Positions 1-6,137 are shown, numbered from the stretch's first letter. The stretch is 6,557 bases of DNA from Campylobacterales bacterium (GCA_027038235.1 JALVXV010000295.1:1-6557), one strand, 5' to 3'. A program made the numbers and translations. The notes: generated by a model not told the origin, from the letters alone.

Positions 1-632
1 TATTTGGTGATAACTCTTTGATGGTTTATGATATAAAAAATGATACTGTAAAATTTTCCAAAAAGTTAGATGATATATATGCACTTGATGCAAGAGTAGT
101 TGCACCATATTTTTTGGGAAAGCTTATTGTATTTCCTTCGCTTGATGGGAGATTGGTTATTGTTAGTTCTAGTGGATTTAATGTCGTAAGAGATATTGTA
201 GTAAGTTCAAAGCCATACTTTAATAATATAATTTTTATGGATGTTTTAGACAATAGACTTGTCGCTGCTACTCAAAATAGAGTCATATCGATAGATCCAA
301 GATCAGTATCTTTTATGAATGTAGGAGTGAAGGATATTATATTTTTAGGAGAGAGGGTTTTTATTTTTACAAAGGATGGAAAGATAATACTAACCAACTC
401 AGAGCTAAAAAGATTGAAAGAGAGAAAATTTGATTTTGCCAACTTTACTACTGCGATATATGGTGAGTTTATATATGTTATAGAGAAAAATGGCTATCTA
501 ATAGCAACTGATAAAGATTTGATAACGGTAAATGTATATAAATTGCCTGATACTATAGATGAACTTATGTTCACCACTAGTAATACACTATATTATGGTG
601 ATAAATATTTTAGATTGAATAAGATAAAGTAA
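1..632 (+). CDS. PQQ-like beta-propeller repeat protein, 5' end outside window
   Basis: The frame is open to the left edge: five codons (FGDNS) precede the first possible in-window start, a TTG at 18 followed by an ATG at 21. The true start therefore lies upstream, and 209 residues are visible, ending at TAA 630-632. The visible part is a series of short beta-strand units with the look of propeller blades. Examples are GKLIVFPSLDGRLVIVS, NRLVAATQNRVISID, ERVFIFTKDGKIILTN and EFIYVIEKNGYLIATD. Such hydrophobic strand, Asn/Asp-Gly turn and strand units are typical of PQQ-like/BamB-like propellers, many of which are exported lipoproteins. The signal peptide would be outside the window, so location cannot be judged. 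No catalytic residues are recognisable. It ends 7 bases before the recombinase gene and is probably co-transcribed with it. The fold is fairly secure; the function is unknown. Confidence 0.75.
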   Translation, partial: FGDNSLMVYDIKNDTVKFSKKLDDIYALDARVVAPYFLGKLIVFPSLDGRLVIVSSSGFNVVRDIVVSSKPYFNNIIFMDVLDNRLVAATQNRVISIDPRSVSFMNVGVKDIIFLGERVFIFTKDGKIILTNSELKRLKERKFDFANFTTAIYGEFIYVIEKNGYLIATDKDLITVNVYKLPDTIDELMFTTSNTLYYGDKYFRLNKIK

Positions 633-639
633 GGTTTTA

Positions 640-1467
640 ATGTCTGCAACTCTTGAGGCTTTTTTAGAATATATAACGGTAGTAAAAGGGCTTTCAAAAA
701 GAAGTATTGAGGCATACATTGGAGATCTAAGTGATTTTGAACAATTTCTAAATAAAGAGATCATTAGTGCAAATCTTGATGATATATTGAACTATTTAGA
801 GAAATATACCAATCAAAATAGTATCAACAGAAAACTCTCCTCTATAAATGCTTTTTTTAAATTTTGTGAAAAAGAGGAGTATATAAAAAATAGACCCATT
901 TTAAAGCAGTTTAAAAGTCAAAGAAATTTACCAATCCTACTAGAGCACAAAGAGATAATAAAAGGGGTAAAACTTATAAAAAAAGAGGGGTGGATTGATT
1001 ATAGAGATTATGCTTATATACTTTTTTTGTATGCTACAGGAGCGAGGGTAAGTGAGTCAATACAGATAAAAAAAGATGATATAAATGGAGAGTGGCTAAA
1101 GATAAGAAGTGCAAAAGGAGATAAACAAAGAGTAGTGCCTATTGCTAAATTTGCATTAAATGCTTTGAGTGAGTATCTTGATAAAAGAGAGAAAAAAAGT
1201 GAATATATTTGGATAAATTATCAAGGCAAAAAGATGAGTAGGATTACAGCATTTAAGATAACAAAAAAATACCTCAATGTCTCTCCACATGTATTAAGAC
1301 ACTCTTTTGCTACATCTTTAGTGCTTGGCGGAGCAGATCTTAGGGTGGTACAAGAGCTACTTGGACACTCCTCTATCCTCACTACTGAGATATATACCCA
1401 TATCCAGCAAAAAGATTTAGAACAAACTGTTATGGATTTTCATCCTTTAGCAAGAGGTTTATTATGA
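640..1467 (+). CDS. Xer-type tyrosine recombinase
   Basis: This is a 275-residue tyrosine recombinase with an N-terminal SAM-like core-binding domain (about 1-95; KGLSKRSIEAY is typical) and a C-terminal catalytic domain (about 105-270). All six catalytic residues are visible: Arg136 in TGARVSE, Lys159 in SAKGDKQR, His217 and Arg220 in PHVLRHSFA, His243 in LGHSS, and nucleophile Tyr252 in EIYTH. The ATG at 640 follows a TAAGG ribosome-binding site (630-634) that overlaps the previous stop. In Campylobacterota a single Xer protein (XerH) usually resolves chromosome dimers at a dif site. XerH of Helicobacter and Campylobacter is about 350-360 residues, so this protein is closer in size to XerC/XerD. 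No integrase-style phage genes or attachment sites flank it, and the neighbours are housekeeping genes, which favours chromosome dimer resolution over a mobile-element role. No dif site was recognised here. Its stop overlaps the next ATG (ATGA). Confidence 0.92.
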   Translation: MSATLEAFLEYITVVKGLSKRSIEAYIGDLSDFEQFLNKEIISANLDDILNYLEKYTNQNSINRKLSSINAFFKFCEKEEYIKNRPILKQFKSQRNLPILLEHKEIIKGVKLIKKEGWIDYRDYAYILFLYATGARVSESIQIKKDDINGEWLKIRSAKGDKQRVVPIAKFALNALSEYLDKREKKSEYIWINYQGKKMSRITAFKITKKYLNVSPHVLRHSFATSLVLGGADLRVVQELLGHSSILTTEIYTHIQQKDLEQTVMDFHPLARGLL

Positions 1468-1796
1468 AAAATATAGTAGAATTTTTAAGCAAAAAAAATC
1501 ATATTTTTAAAAGACTTCACAATATTGATCCAAAGCTACTTAATAGCAGGAAAAAGATAGAAATTTTTGAAGGGGTTGATATAAAGTCAAACTATACTGC
1601 GATATTTAAAGTAGATCAAAAGAGCAGATTTGTTACAAAAAATGCTTATGAGATTGAGATATTATTAGAAAAATTAATAAAATTAAAGCAGCATAATTAT
1701 AAAAAAAAGATTTTGCTTATTAGCTCACCACTTTGCTCAAAAGCAAGAGATTATCTAAAAGAGTTAAAGTGGAAGATATATGAAGATAGGATTTAG
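1464..1796 (+). CDS. Unrecognised small basic protein (110 residues)
   Basis: I do not recognise this family. The ATG at 1464 overlaps the recombinase stop as ATGA and is preceded by AAGAGG (1452-1457), so translational coupling is likely. The protein is Lys-rich, with no signal peptide, no membrane segment and only one Cys (91). The N-terminal part is charged. A central segment reads YTAIFKVDQKSRFV (about 44-57), and a predicted helix spans about 61-75. The C-terminal part has a hydrophobic strand followed by an SxxC-type turn (ILLISSPLCSKARDYL, about 83-98), then LKWKIYED. The strand, Ser/Cys-containing loop and helix suggest a small alpha/beta fold, but no catalytic motif can be assigned. 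Its position between a Xer recombinase and coaX gives no firm functional hint. Ribosome-binding site, overlap and normal composition support a real gene. Confidence 0.8.
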   Translation: MKNIVEFLSKKNHIFKRLHNIDPKLLNSRKKIEIFEGVDIKSNYTAIFKVDQKSRFVTKNAYEIEILLEKLIKLKQHNYKKKILLISSPLCSKARDYLKELKWKIYEDRI

Positions 1797-1826
1797 GGCA
1801 TGGATTTGAGATTGGGTGGTTAAATT

Positions 1827-2450
1827 ATGTTACTGTGTGAAATAGGCAATACAAATATACATTTTTATAAAAAGGGTGCTAGTTGGAATAAAAAGGCTAC
1901 TATAAAAAATATTTTAGATGTAAAAGAGAGATTTTATTATATCAATGTCAATGAAAAGATAAAAAGCAAATTAGATAGCTTAGAAAATGCTATAGATTTG
2001 GAGCCCTTTTTAAAGATAGATACCATATATAAAGGTTTGGGTGTAGATAGAGTAGCAGCTTGTAAAGCGATAGATAATGGGGTTATAGTAGATGCTGGTA
2101 GTGCTATAACTGTTGATATAATGGCAGGAGGTGTACATCTTGGAGGATATATCATGCCCGGGCTTTTTGCACTTCAAAAGAGTTTTTCAGAAATTTCACC
2201 AAGGCTTGATATGACACTCAACCCAAATATAGACTTAGATATTTTTCCTCAAAATTCACTTGAGGCTATCAGTTATGGTGCTATAAAACCCATAATCTTA
2301 ATGCTAAAAGAGAGTCAAAAAGATAAAAAACTATATTTTACCGGCGGAGATGGAAAATTTTTTGCTAAATTTTTTGATAATGCCATATATGATGGAAGTC
2401 TTATCTTTAAGGGTATGTCAAAAGTGCTTAAAACAAAAGGATTGATATGA
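1827..2450 (+). CDS. coaX: Type III pantothenate kinase
   Basis: CoaX phosphorylates pantothenate with ATP, the first step of coenzyme A synthesis, in the cytoplasm. At 207 residues it is the compact form seen in Helicobacter and Campylobacter (about 210-225, against about 255 elsewhere). Visible motifs are the phosphate-1 loop EIGNTN (5-10), pantothenate-binding GLGVDR (70-75) with the putative catalytic base Asp74, phosphate-2 loop VDAGSAIT (88-95), HLGGYIMPG (104-112) and TGGD (172-175). The family's phosphate-1 motif is normally D-x-G-N-T; here the codon is GAA (Glu5) rather than an Asp codon, a conservative but notable change. The start is the ATG at 1827, 30 bases after the previous stop, with only a modest GGGTGG (1814-1819) as ribosome-binding site. 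The stop overlaps hisG as ATGA. The family assignment is secure; activity despite Glu5 is inferred from otherwise intact motifs. Confidence 0.95.
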   Translation: MLLCEIGNTNIHFYKKGASWNKKATIKNILDVKERFYYINVNEKIKSKLDSLENAIDLEPFLKIDTIYKGLGVDRVAACKAIDNGVIVDAGSAITVDIMAGGVHLGGYIMPGLFALQKSFSEISPRLDMTLNPNIDLDIFPQNSLEAISYGAIKPIILMLKESQKDKKLYFTGGDGKFFAKFFDNAIYDGSLIFKGMSKVLKTKGLI

Positions 2451-3064
2451 TAACTATAGCATTGCCAAAAGGAAGAATTGCCAAAGAGACTTTAGATATA
2501 TTTGAAAAAATATTTGATAAAAAGTTTGCTTTTGAAGATAGGAAACTTATCTTAAAAGAGGATGATTTTACATTTTTGCTTGTTAGAAATCAAGATGTTC
2601 CTACCTATGTACTTCACCAAGCAGCAGATATAGGAGTAGTAGGACTTGATGTATTGAGTGAAAAAGAGTTTGATTTGGTTGATTTATTAGATCTAAAGAT
2701 AGGTAGATGTAAAGTCTGTATAGGCATGAAAAATGAAGATGAGTTTAATTTTGATAAACCTAGTATTAAGGTAGCAACAAAGATGGAAAATATTGCAAGA
2801 AAATATTTCTCTTCAAAAGCTATAGCTGCTAAGATAATAAAACTCTATGGCTCTATCGAGTTAGCTCCTTTGGTTGACATGTGTGATGTGATAGTAGATA
2901 TCGTAGAAACCGGAGAGACTATGAAACAAAATGGTTTAAAAGTGGTTGAGACTATCATGGACTCCTCAGCCCATCTTATAGCAAATAAAAATAGCTTCAT
3001 ATCAAAAAAAGTAGAAATTTTAAACCTATATGAAAAAATTTCAAAAGCTATTAGTGATCTATAA
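2447..3064 (+). CDS. hisG: ATP phosphoribosyltransferase, catalytic subunit, short form
   Basis: HisG joins ATP and PRPP to give phosphoribosyl-ATP, the first committed step of histidine synthesis. Visible motifs are LPKGR (6-10), the GVVGLDVL segment (63-70), KVATKMENIARKYF (108-121), GSIELAPL (135-142) and the PRPP-binding segment beginning DVIVDIVETGET (147-158). At 205 residues it lacks the roughly 80-residue C-terminal regulatory domain of the long form (about 290-300 residues). It is therefore the short form, which in known systems works with the HisRS-like subunit HisZ; hisZ is not in this window. ATG 2447 overlaps the coaX stop by four bases and has AAGGA (2437-2441) with good spacing inside coaX, so coupled translation is likely. 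The last 14 bases overlap the end of alkC on the other strand. No other his gene is nearby, so histidine genes appear scattered in this genome. Confidence 0.96.
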   Translation: MITIALPKGRIAKETLDIFEKIFDKKFAFEDRKLILKEDDFTFLLVRNQDVPTYVLHQAADIGVVGLDVLSEKEFDLVDLLDLKIGRCKVCIGMKNEDEFNFDKPSIKVATKMENIARKYFSSKAIAAKIIKLYGSIELAPLVDMCDVIVDIVETGETMKQNGLKVVETIMDSSAHLIANKNSFISKKVEILNLYEKISKAISDL

Positions 3065-4136
3065 GCTTAAACTCCTTTTTATCCAATATAGCACCATTTA
3101 TTACGATACTTAAATAGTGCCTTCCTGTATAATAATTTCTTGAAGAGATGGGTTTAAATGAGTAGGATTTGGAAAAATCTTTGCTTTTTTGTTTATAGTT
3201 TCCTTCGCTGATTTTAAATATCTTTTTAGAATATCTACCACTTTTTCTTACAAAATCTATAACATACTCAACTCTTAACTTTCCTAAATCCTCAGAAGAA
3301 AAAAGTGTAAAAGAAAACTCCAATTTTTCACCCAATTTGACAATTTTAGTCAAATCAAATGATTTTATAGCTATATTTTTATCATCAAAACCAAATATCT
3401 TTAAAATCTCTTTATCCCCATTTTTTAGCAAAGTTCTACATCCATGCTTTAGTATCCAGTCTGTTTTTTTATCCTTGTTGATCCATTGATTTGCAATATC
3501 TTTTACTATTTGTGGATTGTCTTTTGAAATATCATTTAAATTGTTTGCCACACTCTTTCTAACATATAAACTATCATCTTTTTTTAAAATATCTAAAATA
3601 TCTAAAATATCTCTTGGATCCTCTTTAAACTTTTCCAAAACAGTAGCCCAAGGAAGTCGTGGCCTACACCCTTCGCTTGAGAGTCTTCTTATATGTTCAT
3701 TTTTACTTTTTGCCCATCTTTTCATCTGCAAGATACTCCTTTTTGGATATCTTAAGATAAACTCTCTTATAGCAAATTCACTACTTGAATTTATAGTAAA
3801 AGTTTTTAAAGCATCCATAGAAGTTTCAAAATCATCCAACCCATAAACCTCTACAAAATCTTGAAAAATCAAATTTTCCAAATAAAATTTTGGACCTATT
3901 TGATTGAATGTATCTTTTAAGATAGCTATAGCTCTTTTATAATCTTGTGGTAAAAATTTATAAAGTGTTGTTGAGATATGTCTTATTCTCTTTTTCAACT
4001 CTTTTTTTTGCCAAGTATCACTAAATATCAAAACTTTAAAACTTTTTTTATCAAAGTCTTTATAATTTTTAACAATGCTATTTGATAATATATCTATATA
4101 CTCTTCACTATATAGCTCTTTTAAAAGTTTTGCCAT
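3051..4136 (-). CDS. alkC: AlkC-family DNA alkylation repair glycosylase, HEAT-like repeats plus Ig-like domain
   Basis: AlkC proteins excise cationic N-alkylated purines such as 3-methyladenine without flipping the base. I place the start at ATG 4136 (361 residues, MAKLLKELYSEEY) because this matches the usual AlkC N-terminus. The frame stays open to an ATG at 4211 (386 residues), but the extra 25 residues overlap the upstream gene and match nothing in the family. From the 4136 start, helical HEAT-like repeats fill about 1-250. They include ELKKRIRHIS (46-55), HIRRLSSEGCRPRLPWA (148-164), the family signature, and VRKSVANNLNDISKDNP (192-208). About 255-361 is a beta-rich Ig-like domain (LEFSFTLFSSEDLGKLRVEY; FKPISSRNYYTGRHYLSI) like that of structurally studied AlkC. 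With this start the gene overlaps the Ada-domain gene by 29 bases. Residues 176-184 (DILDILDIL) come from a perfect 9-base triplicate. Assignment to AlkC is strong; substrate range is inferred. Confidence 0.93.
   Translation of the reverse strand: MAKLLKELYSEEYIDILSNSIVKNYKDFDKKSFKVLIFSDTWQKKELKKRIRHISTTLYKFLPQDYKRAIAILKDTFNQIGPKFYLENLIFQDFVEVYGLDDFETSMDALKTFTINSSSEFAIREFILRYPKRSILQMKRWAKSKNEHIRRLSSEGCRPRLPWATVLEKFKEDPRDILDILDILKKDDSLYVRKSVANNLNDISKDNPQIVKDIANQWINKDKKTDWILKHGCRTLLKNGDKEILKIFGFDDKNIAIKSFDLTKIVKLGEKLEFSFTLFSSEDLGKLRVEYVIDFVRKSGRYSKKIFKISEGNYKQKSKDFSKSYSFKPISSRNYYTGRHYLSIVINGAILDKKEFKLIDH
3586..3612. repeat. Three perfect tandem copies of a 9-base unit inside alkC
   Basis: AAAATATCT occurs three times head to tail with no mismatch. 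On the coding (minus) strand it is read in frame as Asp-Ile-Leu three times, within the helical repeat region of AlkC. Because the unit is a multiple of three, gain or loss of copies would keep the frame. Confidence 0.9.
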
Positions 4137-4359
4137 CTTGCTGCCATTTATTGGGTTTACATATTTTACAAGCTCTAAACCCATTTTGTATCGCTTCATC
4201 TTTTGTATCATAAAAAATCACATTTTTTTGCAATGGTTTTTTTGCTCTACAAGAGGGTAAGCAAAAAATTTTAGTACTTTTTACTGCTACAAAAAATTTG
4301 CCATCATACTTTGTATCTCCTCTTCCTAAACAGTCATATTTCTCTTGTTCGTCTAACAT
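4108..4359 (-). CDS. Free-standing Ada-type metal-binding (methyl-acceptor) domain protein
   Basis: This 83-residue protein is almost entirely the Ada N-terminal zinc domain. It has YDGKFFVAVKSTKIFCLPSC (18-37) and then FRACKICKP (61-69). The four zinc-ligand cysteines are Cys33, Cys37, Cys64 and Cys67, with spacing C-x3-C-x26-C-x2-C, identical to E. coli Ada Cys38/42/69/72. In Ada the first Cys takes the methyl group from DNA methylphosphotriesters, which turns Ada into a transcription activator. Here there is no AraC-type helix-turn-helix and no O6-methylguanine methyltransferase domain; the chain ends 16 residues after the last Cys. It starts at ATG 4359 with AAGGA nine bases upstream, 14 bases after the uvrC stop, and overlaps alkC at its 3' end. 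It could repair phosphotriesters, sense methylation or help target AlkC; the role is inferred. The complete domain and good ribosome-binding site argue against a decayed ada fragment. Confidence 0.9.
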   Translation of the reverse strand: MLDEQEKYDCLGRGDTKYDGKFFVAVKSTKIFCLPSCRAKKPLQKNVIFYDTKDEAIQNGFRACKICKPNKWQQDGKTFKRAI

Positions 4360-4368
4360 ATAACTTTA

Positions 4369-4375
4369 TCCTTTT
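4369..4375 (-). promoter_or_regulatory. Ribosome-binding site of the Ada-domain gene
   Basis: On the minus strand the sequence is AAAAGGA, with its core ending nine bases before the ATG at 4359. It overlaps the uvrC stop codon (4374-4376). Its strength and spacing fix the start of the Ada-domain gene and suggest translation follows directly from uvrC on one transcript. Confidence 0.6.
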
Positions 4376-6137
4376 AAGTTTTTTTGCTTAAGAGGTTATC
4401 TATCTCTTTTTGTGAGGCATTTTCTATAGCCTCAAAAGTACCAAAATAGTTTAAAAGTTTTATCACTTTTGCTTTTCCTATGCCCCTTTTTTCCAATAGA
4501 GATATTTTCTTATCATTTTTTAGTTTTTGACCTCTATGAAATTTTATAGCAAAGCGGTGAGCCTCATCTCTAAGCTTTTGGATAAAGAGCTTACACTCAT
4601 CATCATCTTTTAATTTTATTTCACCATTTATGCTATATATCCTATCTCTTGCTCTGCCCTTACTTCTTACTGCTCTTTTAGCTTTTTTCTCTTTTGAAAT
4701 GGCTATAAGATCTATATCTACTCCAAAGCTATCACATATATCTTTTGCAAGTTTTAAAAGTGTCTCACCCCCATCTATCACCCAAAGATCAGGTGGTGGA
4801 TTTTTCTCAAAGCTTTCACATCTTCTGCTTAAAAGTTCTCTCATTTGAGCATACTCATCTTTGCTTGAGAGATTGTAGTGTCTATATCTTGACTTGAGAA
4901 AACCATTTTCATAGTATATCATAGAACCCACCGGAGATGAACCTTGAAGATGAGAGTTGTCATAAGCTTCTATCTCATAAGGAGTTTTTGACAATCCAAG
5001 TCTCTTTTTAAGAGCTTTTTGCAAATCAAAGCTCTCTTTTTTATCCCTTAAAATCTCTTTTGCATTTTGCAAAGCAATATTTAAAAGCTCCCTTTTTGCA
5101 CCCCTTTTTGGTTGGACTATCTTGATTGATTTGGAGCTTTTTTTGCTTATAAACTCCTCTAAGAGTCTTCTCTCTTCAAAATCATCTCCTACTATGATGG
5201 TTTTTGCAATGATAGGCTTATCATCTTTATAAAACTCTAAAATAGCACTTTTATATATCTCATCTTTGCTAAAACCATTATCATTTTTCAATATATTATT
5301 AGCAATAGATACTATCTTGCCATCTCTTACAAAAAGCTTAATAAGTGCTGCTTTTTCGCCCTCTATATAGAGATAAAATAGATCTATATGTTCACTATTT
5401 TTAAGATCAATTTGTGAAAATATTGTACTTTTTTCTATCTTTTGTATAGAGTCTCTTACCTTGATAGCCTCTTCAAATAGCTCTTGTGAAGCATAAAATG
5501 TCATCTTTTGATTTAGTTTTTCTATAATAAGCTTCTTATTTTTTAAAAGCATAAGAGAGTTTTTTACGATTTTGTGATACTCCTCTTTGCTTATCTTTCC
5601 CTCACATGGAGCAAGACATCTTTTTATCTGATAAAACAGACATGCCTTTTTGCCTTTTAGATTACCTCTTTTTTGAACAAGTGGATATATCTCATATATT
5701 GCATTTAGTATATCTCTAGCTGCTGTGGTAAATGGTCCAAAGTACTTGATATGAGAGCCTTTTTGAACTCTTCTTGTTATCTCAAATCTTGGAAAATCCT
5801 CATTTAGATCTATATAGATATATGGATATGTTTTATCATCTCTTAAGAGTATATTATACTTAGGCTTAAGCTGTTTTATTAGAGAGTTTTCAAGTATCAA
5901 AGCATCATGTTCACTTTTTACTACTATATACCCTAATGATTTGCTTTGAACTATCATATTTTTTATACGAGCACTAAGCCTTGAGGAAGGAGCAAGAGAG
6001 GGAGTAAAGCTAAAGTAACTTTTTACCCTATTTTTTAGACTTTTTGCCTTGCCTACATATAAAAGCTTACCGTTTTTATCATAAAATTGATAAACTCCGG
6101 GTTTATTTGGTAGATTTTGTATCGTTTTTAATAGCAT
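4374..6137 (-). CDS. uvrC: UvrABC system protein C (excinuclease subunit)
   Basis: UvrC makes both incisions around bulky lesions in nucleotide excision repair with UvrA and UvrB. From ATG 6137 it has 587 residues, a normal length. The order is a GIY-YIG nuclease domain (PGVYQFYD 13-20, YVGKAKSLKNRVKSYF 27-42, with Arg37 and Glu83 as likely catalytic residues), a Cys-rich segment (ACLFYQIKRCLAPC, 165-178), a UVR UvrB-binding helix pair (about 203-238), the RNase H-like 5'-incision domain (EAYDNSHLQG with Asp393, WVIDGG with Asp455, DEAHRFA with His527), and a C-terminal helix-hairpin-helix (about 545-585, EKRGIGKAKVIKLLNYFG). The fourth Cys expected for the iron-sulfur site of E. coli UvrC is missing: the matching spot reads LVQKRG. 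A GTG at 6140 is an alternative start one codon earlier. ATG 6137 shares a base with the preceding TGA (TGATG), a usual coupling arrangement. It is probably co-transcribed with the downstream Ada-domain and alkC genes. Confidence 0.97.
   Translation of the reverse strand: MLLKTIQNLPNKPGVYQFYDKNGKLLYVGKAKSLKNRVKSYFSFTPSLAPSSRLSARIKNMIVQSKSLGYIVVKSEHDALILENSLIKQLKPKYNILLRDDKTYPYIYIDLNEDFPRFEITRRVQKGSHIKYFGPFTTAARDILNAIYEIYPLVQKRGNLKGKKACLFYQIKRCLAPCEGKISKEEYHKIVKNSLMLLKNKKLIIEKLNQKMTFYASQELFEEAIKVRDSIQKIEKSTIFSQIDLKNSEHIDLFYLYIEGEKAALIKLFVRDGKIVSIANNILKNDNGFSKDEIYKSAILEFYKDDKPIIAKTIIVGDDFEERRLLEEFISKKSSKSIKIVQPKRGAKRELLNIALQNAKEILRDKKESFDLQKALKKRLGLSKTPYEIEAYDNSHLQGSSPVGSMIYYENGFLKSRYRHYNLSSKDEYAQMRELLSRRCESFEKNPPPDLWVIDGGETLLKLAKDICDSFGVDIDLIAISKEKKAKRAVRSKGRARDRIYSINGEIKLKDDDECKLFIQKLRDEAHRFAIKFHRGQKLKNDKKISLLEKRGIGKAKVIKLLNYFGTFEAIENASQKEIDNLLSKKT

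Noticed and set aside
26..253. 75-residue open frame on the minus strand
   Set aside because: It lies wholly inside the beta-propeller gene, has no recognisable motif, and reads as the complement of real coding sequence.
640..1467. Integrase of a prophage or genomic island
   Set aside because: No attachment-site repeats, tRNA gene, excisionase or phage genes are nearby, and it is embedded in a housekeeping run with matching composition.
1937..2155. 72-residue open frame on the minus strand
   Set aside because: It is antisense to the conserved GVDR and DAGSAIT motifs of coaX, which fully explain the sequence.
3051..3064. Rho-independent terminator between hisG and alkC
   Set aside because: The genes overlap and no GC-rich inverted repeat followed by a T-run is visible there; A/T runs alone are everywhere in this AT-rich sequence.
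3517..3846. 109-residue open frame on the plus strand
   Set aside because: It is antisense to the best conserved part of alkC (SEGCRPRLPW); its composition is low in charge and rich in Ser and Phe, typical of a shadow frame.
4108..4136. Possible programmed frameshift fusing the Ada domain to AlkC
   Set aside because: The two frames differ by +1, no proper slippery heptamer is seen in the overlap, and AlkC has its own ATG at the family's usual starting point.
4075..4260. 61-residue open frame on the plus strand
   Set aside because: It is antisense to the junction of alkC and the Ada-domain gene, both of which have clear family motifs.
4108..4359. Decayed remnant of a full-length ada gene
   Set aside because: The domain is complete with all four cysteines, has its own ribosome-binding site, and is followed at once by an intact alkC rather than by broken AraC or methyltransferase sequence.
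4630..4848. 72-residue hydrophobic open frame on the plus strand
   Set aside because: The apparent membrane-like stretch is the complement of the Lys/Glu-rich catalytic domain of uvrC.
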